64,000 nt of DNA from Membranipora membranacea (GCA_914767715.1 OU612071.1:25231681-25295680); one strand, 5' to 3'. Positions 1 through 11,795 are shown, counted from the first letter of the stretch. Numbers and translations are program-made. Notes: generated by a model from the sequence alone, not told the origin.

Positions 1-632
1 AATAACAACTCTGACACAGATTATGAATCTGCTCTATAATCGTTGTCTGTCAACATGTCAACGATACGCTATTTACACACTGTTCATGCCTAACCGATTT
101 CAACCCAAATTTCCAACTCAACTTGTCTCTGATTGGCTAGTGAGACAACTAGTTGGTTTATTCAGTAGTAGTATTAGCTAGTAACTAGTTAGTAATTCAT
201 AGCTGGAGAGTGGAGTCTCCTTCACTAGTCTCCCTAGTTGAAAGGCTACTGTTGTGCCCCTGCAGACTGAGACTGAGACTGACAGAGCAATGAACTCCCA
301 GAGAGTCATGTATAGTAATGATTCATCATCTGATCAATAAACTCATGAGTTCATTGATCTGATGAAGATGTTATAATAGCAGCAGCAGCAATAACTGTTA
401 TAACTATATTGCTGTACAAGTTGCTGCTAAGGACAAGGAAAGGGTGAGAGAAATATAATGATCAATCATCATTACTTATACTCATTTATTGGCTGAACCA
501 TTCATAATCGTTAAGATCTGTCGTTGTCACAAGTGAACGATTTTGAACAATACAGATTTAAACACCGATTTAAACACAGATTAACTGTTTACACGGTCAG
601 TCAAATCGATGACCTGTGTCGGAGTTGTTATT
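1..632. repeat. TIR-flanked element at the left edge
   Basis: The first bases (TAACAACTCTGACACAG from position 2) recur as an imperfect reverse complement at about 604-630, giving inverted ends of roughly 25 bp around about 0.6 kb of AT-rich, non-coding sequence. This looks like a MITE or other small TIR element. The left end may run beyond the window, so no target-site duplication can be read. It has no ORF of note. Confidence 0.4.
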
Positions 633-1259
633 ATTAGCCGATTTGTCTCACATGTAAACGCAGCTTACAAGCAAAGCCTAGATAATACATACTACCAGCT
701 GTGCTGAACTTTGAGTTACATTATTGTCATTTTAAATGCTAACTATTAATCTAAGGAATAGTTGATGGATGTTTTATTACCATTAATAGACACTGAAAAA
801 CTGGCATCCCAACGAGCTAGACAACCGGCTCTCAATTTGGAAAGCATACATCCTAATTACCAAATATGCTTTCCCCATAAACACTAGCTTAGTATGATCC
901 ATCATCAACGTGAACTGTCTTTCGATACGTGTCTGCTACATCATTGGATGATTATAATCCAGCCTGTCGCCTACGGTGTTAGCAGCACCCCTTTTTCGTA
1001 TAGTGTCTAACCCAGATATTGAGTATTGACAGAATAAGAAGTCTAGCAGTTACCAAAGGCTATATACTGCTAGTCATGTGACTTACTCTTCCTGGGACCT
1101 ATGAAGCAGTAATCACTCTCTTTTCTGCTGATGACACCGTACTGATCACACGGATCATAGAGGAGAGCTATAGCTATATAGATACATACAGACGTCATAC
1201 ACTTCTACAAATATAAACCGGTTAGTTATTAACATACAATTGTATAATTGAGCGTGTTC
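633..1259. other. No recognised content
   Basis: AT-rich non-coding sequence between the left-edge element and the start of the repeat shared with 34.8-37.0 kb. No ORF, RNA gene or clear repeat was recognised. Confidence 0.4.
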
Positions 1260-1871
1260 AATAACCCCCACTTTTGAACATAGCACCAAGGAGTGGAACA
1301 AACTACCAGACACAGTGACTATCCCCTGCCTATGACCTCCACTATGATTTTGTTTTTAAAACTGGCTATTGCCCCATATAGATTTGGACTTTATCTGTCT
1401 ACAAATGTTTATTTAATCTTATGTTCTATTAGAATAATTATCACCCTATGTGGCTTGCTGGCTTGATTAACTACAATTACTGCATATATATATATTAACA
1501 TAATTATAGCTTATTTGCTTAAACTACTATATATATAAAATTAACATAGGCCTACTACTAGTACTAGTTAGTTAGTAGCACTACCAAACTAACAAACTAA
1601 ACTTAACAAAAATAGGCACTACAACATGAGTGAGTAGCAACAAGTAAGGTTTTTGTCAAAAACCTTACTTGTTGCTACTACTCACTGATGTTGTACAAAT
1701 TTAGGGATAAAAATGGAGATATAATCTATCTTTAATTGATACTCACCCCTTTAAACACGTTATATTTGATGTAAGCAGATAGGTGTGATCTTACATAGGC
1801 AGAAAAGAGCAACAATTACAGAGAAATATTCACATGCTGCAGACACTCATTTCTTATTTCTCTATGGAGAC
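1260..1871 (-). repeat. Repeat A, left copy, outer part
   Basis: This segment is the reverse complement of about 36,080-37,005. Shared blocks include the stretch around 1,285-1,420 (matching about 36,540-36,985) and 1,740-1,860 (matching about 36,090-36,240). Identity is high but with many small indels. The homology stops abruptly at about 1,871 and resumes at about 13,184, whereas the copy at 36.08 kb is continuous. Repeat A has therefore been interrupted here by about 11.3 kb. Confidence 0.7.
1621..1694. repeat. Long hairpin in repeat A
   Basis: Arms 1,621-1,654 and 1,658-1,694 are reverse complements apart from a 3-nt bulge, with a 3-nt loop. The other copy of repeat A (about 36,264-36,300) has only one arm, so the second arm is a local inverted duplication specific to this copy. 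Confidence 0.8.
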
Positions 1872-2027
1872 TGCAAAATAAAATGACTATAGTATGCTGA
1901 AGACAAATCAGGACCCAGGCAAGTTGATAGTACTGCAGTCAGTAATATTGAGGCATGAAAATGTTGCCTGTTGTATTTGCAATTGAAATTTTGGTGATTT
2001 GAGGCGCTTTATGCAGACAAGTCAGTT
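1872..2027 (+). mobile_element. Foldback-family half, 5' piece
   Basis: This piece matches 10,971-11,139 almost base for base, starting at an AAAATAAAATGACTA-like junction, apart from a 26-base gap. It is cut after AAGTCAGTT at 2,019-2,027, and its continuation is found at 9,344-9,588. It is therefore one half-element of the GGTGTTGGACC family into which the 7.3 kb element inserted. Confidence 0.8.
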
Positions 2028-2095
2028 CGGGTTCACTAAAATGCGGAATCCGTGATCACGCAAATTCACGTGCGTGTTGCGGAAATTTAGTGCGT

Positions 2096-2219
2096 ATTTC
2101 CGCATTTTAGTCAATCCTGTGTGGGATTGACTAAAATGCGGAAATCACCTTGTGACCTACTTGTGACCTTGAAAAGCATATTTCCGCATTTTAGTCAAAA
2201 TTGACTAAAATGCGGAAAT
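2096..2219. promoter_or_regulatory. Palindromic subterminal motifs of the 7.3 kb element
   Basis: Two palindromes are built from the terminal motif. At 2,096-2,145 the 22-bp arms are separated by 6 nt. At 2,180-2,219 the 19-bp arms are separated by 2 nt. Both have ATTTCCGCATTTTAGTCAA as the left arm. Further copies lie at 2,038, 9,243-9,259 and 9,313-9,336. Repeated, inverted subterminal motifs are commonly transposase-binding sites; that role is inferred. Confidence 0.5.
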
Positions 2220-2229
2220 TTCAAATTTA

Positions 2230-4515
2230 GCTTTTTTACCACTGAATGTGGCCTGTAAGAAAAAAAATTGATATGTGTTCTATGGAACTATCTCATAGGC
2301 TACGTGTATGGGCAATCTGGGTTAGAAATAATGTGATGTAGTACAGCCAATGAACTAAAGGTTTAGTTCATTGGTACAGCTGTAGCACTATTTATGTAAA
2401 GCGGAAATCCCAGTGAAATCTTCAGTGAAATATGTACATGAATATACTGGAGAAGATAACTCTAATATGATGATATTATGTCAAACAAAATCCCCATACT
2501 AGTTACTATTTCTGAAATACAGATTTTGATAGAGGCAAGTTTTATTGAGGAGAAATGCTTTTATGGGCATATTATACATTGAGAGTGAAGATATAGGCCA
2601 CTAATATACATTGAGAGTGAAGCCATATAATAATGCAATTAGCAACCCGGGTGTTTACACATGTCGATAGTTAACCTGATATCTTACAAGTGGTGACGTT
2701 GGGTGATTATCATGGTGGTAGCAAAAAATCCATCGGAGAACATAGGAGAACATCTGTGAAAACATGTAGATCAGTCTATTGGTGATCAAGTCCTTCATAG
2801 CAGAACCGTATACAGTAGAGCATAGCCACCCACTTTGACACCAAAGACCATTTTCCGGGAAAGGCAAGGTGGTCCTTGTCACAACAATTCATAAGAGTGT
2901 TTTTGGTTTTTTCATTCAGCTCTATTGAAGTACAAATGAACTAATTATAACTTATAATATCTAAGCACATAGTCAAGATTGCGTGATGAGACTGAGTAAT
3001 TATACTTTTTATTTTTATAAGCCACACAATAATCATATTGATATTAAAAGCACAAGTGAGTCCAACAATGTAGTTGGTAGATATTTAAAAAACAATTCAT
3101 TGTTTCAGGTATTGATAGTGTAGATGCGTAGTTTATAAGCATACATACATCTATAACTTTGTATTTAGCAAGATTAAACCTTGATTCACTTTGGTGTTTA
3201 TGAAATAAAACTGACCTACATTAGATGAGTTGAATTTTGGCAGAAGGAAAAGTTTGACATTTCACAATCTGAAATTTATCGATAGACTACATTTACTTTG
3301 AAAAGCTCTCTATCATTTCTACGAAGGTACCAGCTAGTACCAGCTTGATGGCTGTGTCTTTCGGCTCGAAGACACAATTCATGTTGATTGGAGAGGCTGT
3401 TGTGACCTTCTGCACAAGATGGACTAGAATCTATCGATCATGAGGCAGCTTCAGTCCATAGCAAGAGTTATTCTCAGCAATCACAGAACTCGGTAGATGC
3501 ATCCCTAGAAGAAAAGATAAAAATGCCAACTTTCAGCTGAGCAGATCGGGGGCAACTTAAGGACGTCTTATCATCGGTTGTCCCCTCATTGAACTTACAT
3601 GTCAAAGAGAGAACAACTCTATGATTTGTCTCAATTTGAAGTGAAAAAAGACACCCCTCCTCCCTGCCGAAAAGGAGACTCCCTGATGAGACAGAAACAA
3701 ACAGACCGCAGCTTCTTCCCTAATGATATTGAAAATGCTTTGACCACCCCCTAGCTAAAAGCTGATGGTTGATCATTGTGCGGGTCTCTAAAGGTCTAAT
3801 GTTTCAGAATTTATTTCATATCTATCACCTACAACTAGGGCATATGCCTCCAATCGGACAAATTATCCTGTCACAGTATCATATGACATAAGGATATGCT
3901 TTAGATACACACAGACCATCCTTGGTGTTAAATCTAACTGCTGACTGCACGGTAGGTAAGTCTTTTGGACAAGAGCGATCAACTTCTAGCATGTCATGGC
4001 AAGATTGGCAGTCTTTTCTCAAGATCAGCTTCCAATATTGGAACTGTTTGTTTGACATGCTAGCTTCCTAGTCACTTTTGGTCCCGCACCACATGTATCT
4101 CTTCACACCCAGTTGTGAGATGCCTAGCGATTTTGGAGGTATTGAAACATGTTTTTTATGCACATTATACTCATCAAGCCCAAGGGTCTCGCAGTTATAA
4201 AATTGAAATTAGGACAGATTATTTGTAAAATAATATTTGCTGCCGCAGGCCTGTATAATGCAAGTCCCTGACCGGCAGTAGTATGACGAAAAATTATCAG
4301 ATAAATTTGAAAGTGGGATTCTGAAGTATTGAGCAATAATGTGGTTTGATTCAACATATGTCTCAATATATATATATATATCACTGACCTTATTGTACAC
4401 AGTTCTTCACCATTATAAATAAACATGCTGCATAACATCAGTATACTAATACTGCAAACCTGAGCAAGGAGTCTGGAAATCATCTGAAATAAAAAAAATG
4501 AAATATAAAATTTGT
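2230..4515. other. Interior of the 7.3 kb element, no gene recognised
   Basis: The stretch holds only short ORFs, a small hairpin at about 2,346-2,376 (CCAATGAACTAAA and its complement), two direct copies of a 17-bp sequence at about 2,575 and 2,607, and an AT microsatellite at about 4,366-4,381. No transposase domain was recognised in any frame, although an intron-split gene would be hard to see. Confidence 0.4.
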
Positions 4516-4735
4516 TGGGACGGTGAAATGGTGCAATCGGTAAGCGCGCTTGTTATTCACTGCCAGGCGATTGGTGCCGCAGGATTTGTGAGTTCAAATC
4601 CCGTTGGGGGAGCTTTCAAGATTGATTGTTCCAGCCCCCAGCACCCATCGGGTGTATACCTCTTCTATAAAATGGGGAACCATTGGTACTGCCTGTTAAA
4701 CACATTAGTGGTTTGTTTACTCCAACCCTAGAATG
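4516..4735 (+). mobile_element. tRNA-derived SINE
   Basis: A Pol III-type box A-like stretch (TGGTGCAATCGGTAAGCGC, 4,529-4,547) is followed by a box B (GAGTTCAAATCCC, 4,590-4,602) at the spacing of a tRNA with a long variable arm. The 4,516-4,608 segment resembles a Leu- or Ser-type tRNA head. It runs into a body with CCCAGCACCCATCGGG. The 77-codon ORF over it is fortuitous. Confidence 0.6.
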
Positions 4736-4739
4736 TAAG

Positions 4740-7700
4740 GAAGTGTAATTTTGTGGCAGCAGGGAGGGTACATGTGATATGGAATTTCTACAGATAGGCT
4801 GTTACGTTACTCAAAACAAATTTTCACCCCATGCAATCAGTACTGCTGAAGCTGGATTTTTAGTCACATTGAAGAGAATTTCTAGCCCCTTACTTCTTAG
4901 GGGTGTATATCCTCTCTACCCAAGAGCACAAAAAAACCGTGTTTGAAGAGGATAGGTTCTTTTGAACTACCCAAGAGGAGTTTTAATAAAATGGCCTTGT
5001 GGAAATTGGGGTGTGCTAACTTAAAGTCACCTCCTAACTAGCTTATTCATTTACTTCTCTTGGGTTATTTATGAAGGATGTACACAAACCAATTATGAAA
5101 ACTTGAGGCATTGCGTGAAGTGACATGATGAGATTGTACTGTTTTTTTTTTCCAGTACTGGTAGTGGAAAATTCAGTCTACCTCCAATATGATTGGATGA
5201 TCTTTATGCTCGTTTTGGTTCCATGTACGTGGTTGTAGAACCATGATTAATTTTTTTTATCGAGGCGCATATGGGGACAAGCCATACTACAGGAATAACA
5301 GAAAGTTAGGTAGCAACAGGTGCTCAGTAAAATCCCGCCTCCAGCTGCGCGATGTATATAAGAGGGTTCGACCAAAGCTGTGGGCTCATTCTCTGTGTAG
5401 CAGTGATCAAGAAAGTTTTGCATGGGTACTCTCGAGAACAGAACAAAGAGGTATGTTAATGATTGTAATTGTTCCTCACTTCAACATGGTTGCATTTTTC
5501 TATGTATTGTTAGGCGTTTTTAAGATATAAATGGACCAGCGGGTAGGGCACTCATCTATTTGAGGTTTGCAGTGAAGTTTTATAAAGAACAACTTGCTGA
5601 TAGCCCTCTGTTTACAGCCTAATTCTGTCGCCAGAAGTGTCTTAAACACGAGGCAAGTGGTATGATCAACACCTACTCCCACCTTGTGATCATTCAGGGA
5701 TTATGAGGCAACTGAGATATGTCTAGAACATATCACTAGCAGCATGTAATGCCAAAAGTTATCAAAAATACCTTAACATAAAGTCTCTTTCCCATGTATC
5801 CCACTCTTTGGATAGTCATGATCACACATGCAGCATTGTCCTTGCATGGTATGATGAAAGTAATCGACCTGTATTAACTCACAGATCGAATTAACTTTTT
5901 ATGACACTCAGTTCTACAAGTACCAATAACAAACAAAATCATTGCCAAAACGCCAAACGCCTGCGGTAAGAGGTAAGATACAAACAATTGGACATCGTTT
6001 GACAAACTGATCAATGATGAGGATACAGATATATTAGTTATTCCGCAATTGATGAATCAAATTGAATTACTGGAGCTCTATGGGATAAAATGAATAACTG
6101 CTGATTTTAAACATAAAATGTCATAATCATGTCATAATTTGACACTAATTACCTGACCACCTAGCAACTCAAGCTTTCTTCACATTATTCGGCAATTTTT
6201 TAAAGTTTTATGACTAGGTCAACTTACAATGGCTTTTGCTTGTTAGACCAATGAACTCCCTCATTGGTTAAACAGGCATATTGTTTAGTGCTGAGTACTG
6301 CAGACGAAACAGTGGCATTTCCTGTGAGTAACCAGTGAACATCTGACATCTTCGCTACCACACATCTAAAATGGCAAGTGTTCTTCAACCTCATTTCAAA
6401 AGTTGCACTAAATTACTTCAATTGTACATGGACAATCAGTGCAACCAAATATGCTACTTCTCAGCAATGTGTTTAGAGATAATTTTATGTTTTCAAGGCA
6501 AAGAGCTGCAAGGAGGCCGCTTTTTTTGTAGTGCAAGTATTTCACTTGATGGTTATCCGTTAAAAAAAAGACTATTGGGATTAATGCACTATAAGCTGTC
6601 TAATAAATAATTCTGTGGGCCAAAACCAAGAACCAAGGATCTCCATGACCAATTCATCAGCTTTAATGATGAAAGAGGCGGTAAGTACATTAACACTAAG
6701 CTGTGCAGTGTAGGCATATGGCCCAAGTGTCATTTTTATTCCAAACGGTGCACTGTCTAGCGTGCCGGTCTATGAAACTTAGTTATAGCATCTGAATGAT
6801 GTGGAGGACAATTAAGTCAGGTTTAAATGGGTGGACCTCCAGCCTCATGACCTATCTATAGGCAAAGGGGTTCGCACCACCCTCACCCTGCTTGCACTCT
6901 CACTGCTCACATATAGCTAGCGTTAAATTCTATTCAAAGTTACCTTCTCAATAAGTGTGAGCAGACAACTCAGCAAACAAATCATCTACACAGGGTCTGA
7001 AATATGCTGAAGTAATCTTATGGGAAAAATGAAAAGTCCACAGACATCTTTGTCATCTAGACTTGATTTTCCTAAAAGACTAGAGGTAGCCTACTCACAC
7101 TGATCTTTGTCTCAGTCGCAGTTCTCAATGAATAGAAATGAGTATGAAGACCACCAATCGCTCTTCTCACAGTAAAACCATCGCCAGTAAGAGTAAAAAA
7201 CCTTTTTTCCTGCAACAAGCAAATATCATGCGCTTACAGGCCCAGCTAATATCCATACTGTACATGGTTTTTTTCTGCATATTCTTTTAATGCAATGTGG
7301 GTTATGATCTTCAGAAGTAATACATTCAGAAGCAATACTATGGATAAATTGACAAATTTCTAGTAATCTGAATACAACTACATGTACATTTCTAAGAACC
7401 ACCAAGCCTCACTACTTTCAGCTTTCTAAAGTGGAGATCATAAGAAGGAGGGGTGTATAGTAAATGATTAAGTTAGCTTGAAAAATTTTTTTTTTTTCAT
7501 TTAGCCATATGGCATAAACAAACCAAAGCTCAATTTTGGTGTGATATGAAGTGAATTTGTATGCATATCATAACAATAACTTTTTTATCACACCTTCTAA
7601 TGTAGGCTACAGCAACTGTGCTTGATCAAACCAGCAAGTAAGCTAGGGGAAAAACATCGGTATTTTGTAGCTGGCAACAGCAGTGTAGTGTAGTTATGCC

Positions 7701-8270
7701 CATACATAGCTATAGCAATTACAGGAGCAAACAAATTTTGAGAATTCCATCGACCATTGACATTTCTGTGGTCGAGTACAAAATCAATTACGACACGGAC
7801 AATGTTTAAGGATATGTCCCCATTGATTCCCCAACAACCAATGTAAGAGGAATTAACTGAGCGTTAGGCGATCTACTGACCAAGGAAGCCTTTGAAGCAC
7901 AGCACATGTTGTTTCAAATGAGTACAAATAAATGGCATTTTTATATCGAATTAATATTAATTAAAGTCAGTCATTGTTGTGCTTTTGTGCGGTGATTGAG
8001 TGTAATGCAACCACACGCAGGTCCCATGTCCCGAGGACCGTAACATCCACACACAACTCATCACAACCCAGGGTAAATGTGTTGTGCGCCAAGTGACGCA
8101 GGGGGTTGGATCAAGTTGAAGTTAAAAGTTTAGTTTGAATGCACCAAACCAACCAAGACCTTGACAAGATAATGGACTTGAGTTCCTACCTAGGCTTATA
8201 TATATAATGTAAAATAAGGCTTGCAAGTAAGTCCCAGGCCAGGGGCACCATGGGACTATCGACATCTGGA
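4740..8270. other. Interior of the 7.3 kb element, no gene recognised
   Basis: AT-rich sequence with short ORFs only. One exon-like stretch at about 5,155-5,451 follows a poly-T/CAG acceptor and ends at a good donor (GAG then GTATGT), but its frame carries stops in the first half and its product is not recognisable. A 79-codon ORF at 6,371-6,610 has no recognisable motif. Confidence 0.35.
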
Positions 8271-8410
8271 GAACTTACAAGCATGTAATTGTATACTTCG
8301 CCAATCCGATGTCCATTGGCAAAGTTAGCCTGTCTTGAAAAGCTTTGTTTGAGGGTGGCCGTCGAAAAAAGCTTGTCAAGACAGGCTATGGCAAAGTATA
8401 CATGCTTATA
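8270..8410. repeat. Foldback sequence
   Basis: Stem arms AGCCTGTCTTGAAAAGCTT (8,327-8,345) and its near complement (8,368-8,386) lie inside a wider inverted pair containing GCAAAGTATACATGC. A related hairpin with the same CCTGTC/AAGCTT stem occurs in the spacer at 47,963-48,023, so this is a dispersed foldback family. Confidence 0.6.
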
Positions 8411-8574
8411 AACTCCACACAGTCACTGATCTAAGCACACAATACAGCACTAACTTGAGTAGTGTTGGTATATAACAGCAGAGTAATGGTTTAGTTCAGT
8501 GAGTGGGAAGGCTACTAGACTTGTAACTAGTAAGCTGAGTAAGTAGTAGTAATAGTACTACCTAACAGTAAAGG

Positions 8575-8885
8575 CATCTGGAGTTACAAGCATCATGTAT
8601 ACTTTGCCAATGTCCATGATCATGATCATGGACATTGGTCACCCATCCTAGTCCTTTCCAAGCAAGGTATAGGCCATAGGCATCTGGAGTTACAAGCATG
8701 TCCAGTATCAACCATACTGGACATGCTTGTAACTCCAGATGCCTATCTATGGTAAAGCCTAGTAAAGGCATGGGCCCCTGGGACTTACATGTCTTTACTT
8801 TGCCAATGTCCAGTATCAACCACCCCAAAAAACACTGATACTGGTCATCGGCAAAGTAAAGAAATGTAAGTCCCAGGGACCCATG
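8575..8885. repeat. Cluster of three long perfect or near-perfect hairpins
   Basis: A 32-bp perfect palindrome lies at 8,607-8,638. A 33-bp perfect stem with a 5-nt loop lies at 8,676-8,708 and 8,714-8,746. A third, longer and imperfect stem spans 8,769-8,885. All three contain variants of the same words (GGCATCTGGAGTTACAAGC, TTTGCCAATGTCCA, CTGGGACTTACAT), so they are tandem, inverted copies of one short foldback unit related to 8,270-8,410. Confidence 0.8.
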
Positions 8886-9343
8886 AGTAAAGTAGAAAAA
8901 GAAGTGATTAGTTAGTGAAGTAATGATGATTATTATTATTTATTTATACAATTACAGTAACAGTACAACGTTGGAAATATATATATTTAACTAAATTAGT
9001 GAGTGCTACTATACAAGGATGGAAACTGTTACCTGAAACTTGCTGAAACTGGAAAGGAAAACACTTCAGCAGTATAGTCTTCATTAGCAGAGTAGAGTAT
9101 GCAGCTTTACAGAGCTTCTTCATGAAGAACACCACCAGGCATCAACCAAAATCCTGACCATGTTTTGGATTAGGCAGAAAATGAGATGACTACCCCTGAT
9201 TGGCTTGGTGGGATTCAATTAACCAATTAGAATGTGTTTTCCAAATTTCCGCATTTTAGTAATTTCATCGTAAAACTGAGAAACACGCGTGCTAACGCGT
9301 ACTTTCAAGAGAAATTCCGCATTTCCGCATTTTAGTGAACCCC

Positions 9344-9588
9344 AAGTCAGTTGAGGCAAAATTGGCTGGAAAACCTGTAAAAATGCACTTGCTCCGTTTG
9401 ATTGAGCGCCAAAAAAATTTGACAACCGTTTTTCTTTCAATACTCTCAAGTATGTCAGAGCAGAAGCAGACCATCGTTTTGAGTGGTCTGGTTAAAGAAT
9501 TGAAAGAAGCTGAAGCAGGCTTTTGGAGGTGAGAAGTCAACATAATTTGCATGTAAAGCAATGGGGAAATAAATAGAGGTGTTGGACC
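9344..9588 (+). mobile_element. Foldback-family half, 3' piece
   Basis: Resumes the element broken at 2,027 and runs to the family end GAGGTGTTGGACC (9,576-9,588). It is almost identical to 11,136-11,387. It is the downstream part of one terminal repeat of the family. The family's opposite end is not adjacent. Confidence 0.8.
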
Positions 9589-9878
9589 TAATAGTAGCAC
9601 TAGCAGACAAACTTGCACCATCAGCTGACTGCAGTAAATATAGCAACTTCAAAGGAAAAACATTATTCAGTGACCTGGCTGGGTAGGTTATGGAACATTT
9701 AAGGGTTGGTGACATTGGTGGGCACCGGTAGGGTTGGGCATTGGGGGGGGGGGGGGTGGGCTGGTGGCTTGTCCTGTATGAACTAGGTTAACATAATCAT
9801 ATTGGTACTAAGAAGATATGTGATGGAAAAGAGTGCTGGGTTAGTTGAGCAACATGTCGTCGTGTTGAACCCCAACTG
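9589..9878. other. Spacer with a 14-G run
   Basis: No gene. A homopolymer of 14 G lies at about 9,743-9,756 within a GGGTTGGGC-rich stretch, just before the minisatellite. Confidence 0.5.
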
Positions 9879-10312
9879 TTGACCCCTGAATCCGCTTTTG
9901 AGCCCAAAAATTCAAAACTGCCAGCTTTTAACCCAAAACTTCAAGCTACAAACCCCAAAATGCGAGCTGCAAACCCCAAACTTCATTCATGCTGCAAACC
10001 CCAAACTGTGAGCTGCAAACCCCAAATATTGACCCTCAAACCCCAAAAAAGGGCCCCCAAACCCCAAAAACTGACCCCCAAACCCCAAAAACTGACATCT
10101 AAACACCAAACCCTCGTTTATGACCCCCAAACCCCAGAAAATAGGCCGTGAACCCCAGAGTGTAGGCTGCAAACCCCAAACTGCGAACTGCAAACCCCAA
10201 ATATTTACCCCAAACCTGACCCCTAAACCCCAAAAGCTGACCCCAAAACCCCAAATTTGGCTCACATACCTCAGGCTGCCAACCCCGAACCCCAATATTA
10301 CACCCCAATCCT
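9879..10312. repeat. CCCCAAA-type degenerate minisatellite
   Basis: About twenty degenerate copies of a roughly 21-bp unit, with core CAAACCCCAAA followed by variable ACTGACCC or GCTGCA linkers. The plus strand is almost free of G, and the minus strand carries repeated GGGGTTTGG runs able to form G-quadruplexes. Because the unit is a multiple of three, the array stays open in several frames on both strands, which explains the overlapping repetitive ORFs. These are not treated as genes. Confidence 0.85.
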
Positions 10313-10570
10313 CAATCAATATGACTATACTATATCTTAACCTCATAAAACACTTCGTCTGGTGCTTACAGCACATGAATTTGCAACTGTCGGGCAAGTC
10401 CGGACTTGTTCTCTCTTCTTCTTTATAAGACTCTAACTAGATTCAAGTGTGTTGAATTAATGAGTGTCTCCTTGAATGCATTTCTGAAGGTCAAAACCCC
10501 ACCCCATTACTCAATAAACAACTATATCTTCAGTCATTGGGTCATTATTTGAAGTTATCTCCCCGCTTGA
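10313..10570. other. No recognised content
   Basis: Non-coding stretch between the minisatellite and the next foldback-family member; nothing recognised. Confidence 0.4.
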
Positions 10571-11387
10571 CAAGGAAAAGTTACTTCCAAATGACATGTA
10601 TACGTCACACTTTAGCTTAACATCTCTTCTGTCTTATGTCTGTAGACAACCTGAGCCGTCGCTGCAGACTTTGCCGATGATGGTCATGAACATTGTATAT
10701 CTGTAAGCTGCAACCTAAGCAAGATACCATTTTAGAGACCAATAAGGGAGCAAAGCCTGACAAGGTGAGTTTTGAGGGCAACGGTCTTATGGTCAAATGG
10801 CCGTGGCCAGTCACGCTATGGATGGATCGCCTCCGAACTTCGCACCATGCTAGCGTACCAACAGAGGTCGTATGTGACCAACTTTGAAGACCCGTTACCG
10901 TCAGTCCGGTCACTATTAGGTAATACACCTGTAATTGGGTGAAGGTCAACTTGTTGCACCCATCCTCCAAAATAAAATGACTAGTATGCTGAAGAAAAAT
11001 CAGGACCCAGGCAAGTTGATAGTACTGCAGTCAGTAATATTGAGGCATGAAAATGTTGCCTGTTGTATTTGCAATTGAAATTTTGGTGATTTGAGGTTTT
11101 AAATAATTTTAGCAAAATCAATTTGGGGCGCTTTATGCAGACAAGTCAGTTGAGGCAAAATTGGCTGGAAAACCTGTAAAAATGCACTTGCTCCGTTTGA
11201 TTGAGCGCCAAAAAAATTTGACAACCGTTTTTCTTTCAATACTCTCAAGTATGTCAGAGCAGAAGCAGACCATCGTTTTGAGTGGTCTGGTTAAAGAATT
11301 GAAAGAAGCTGAAGCAGGCTTTTGGAGGTGAGAAGTCAACATAATTTGCATGTAAAGCAATGGGGAAATAAATAGAGGTGTTGGACC
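10571..11387 (+). mobile_element. Foldback-family member, internal region plus one terminal repeat
   Basis: The stretch 10,571-10,975 matches the interior of the complete element (12,340-12,735). It continues through the AAAATAAAATGACTA junction into a terminal-repeat half ending GGTGTTGGACC at 11,387. The opposite terminal repeat is missing. The terminal-repeat part is the same subtype as the split copy at 1,872-2,027/9,344-9,588 and differs from the terminal repeats of the complete element. Confidence 0.75.
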
Positions 11388-11795
11388 TATCGGTAGCTCA
11401 AAATTGAAGGTCGTTTGAGGTCATTCAATCAAGTACTCCTTGATTTGATTGGTTTAAGAAAGATCAACTTTAATTGGTTGATTGTTAATTAATCTCCCAA
11501 CTGATTGTAACCAGAGACTATAGATATATAGATATATCTTTAGTCTCTGTTGTAACTATGTTAGGGATTTCCCACTGTCCATAATTAGGGGAAATACCTT
11601 ACTGGTGTGATTGAGGCAGTGTTAGTGCTAGTGAATTCAATGATTGGTAAATGCAAATTTAGCTTTATTATAGATGGAGACTAACAACAAAATGTTAAAC
11701 TAGACAGAACATGGTAATAGATGCGCATTTGCCACGTGAATCAGAAATTATTCAAATACTGACCAAGATGATGTCTGCAGGATAGCCTTGTGACC

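Larger units (their letters stand above)
2028..9343. mobile_element. 7.3 kb TIR DNA transposon, Mutator-like in form
   Basis: The left end starts CGGGTTCACTAAAATGCGG and the right end, read in reverse, starts GGGGTTCACTAAAATGCGG. A perfect 9-bp target-site duplication, AAGTCAGTT, flanks it (2,019-2,027 and 9,344-9,352). The empty site survives at about 11,135-11,145 in another copy of the host repeat, which confirms the boundaries. A 9-bp duplication with G-rich TIRs is typical of Mutator-like elements. Copies of the ACTAAAATGCGGAAAT motif recur near both ends. The interior has no long ORF and no recognisable transposase, so this copy is probably non-autonomous or decayed. It contains a SINE and several foldback sequences. 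Confidence 0.75.

Noticed and set aside
5155-5530. Exon-like stretch with acceptor, donor and an Arg/Tyr-rich product (GAYGDKPYYRNN)
   Set aside because: Stops occur between the acceptor and the open part, no flanking exon was found and the product is not recognisable as a transposase domain.
6371-6610. 79-codon ORF starting at ATG inside the 7.3 kb element
   Set aside because: No motif, no second copy in the window and no splice or promoter context; length is within chance expectation.
9987-10397. 136-codon GFG-rich minus-strand ORF and overlapping PKPQKL-rich plus-strand ORFs
   Set aside because: Both are translations of the CCCCAAA minisatellite, which stays open because its unit is a multiple of three.
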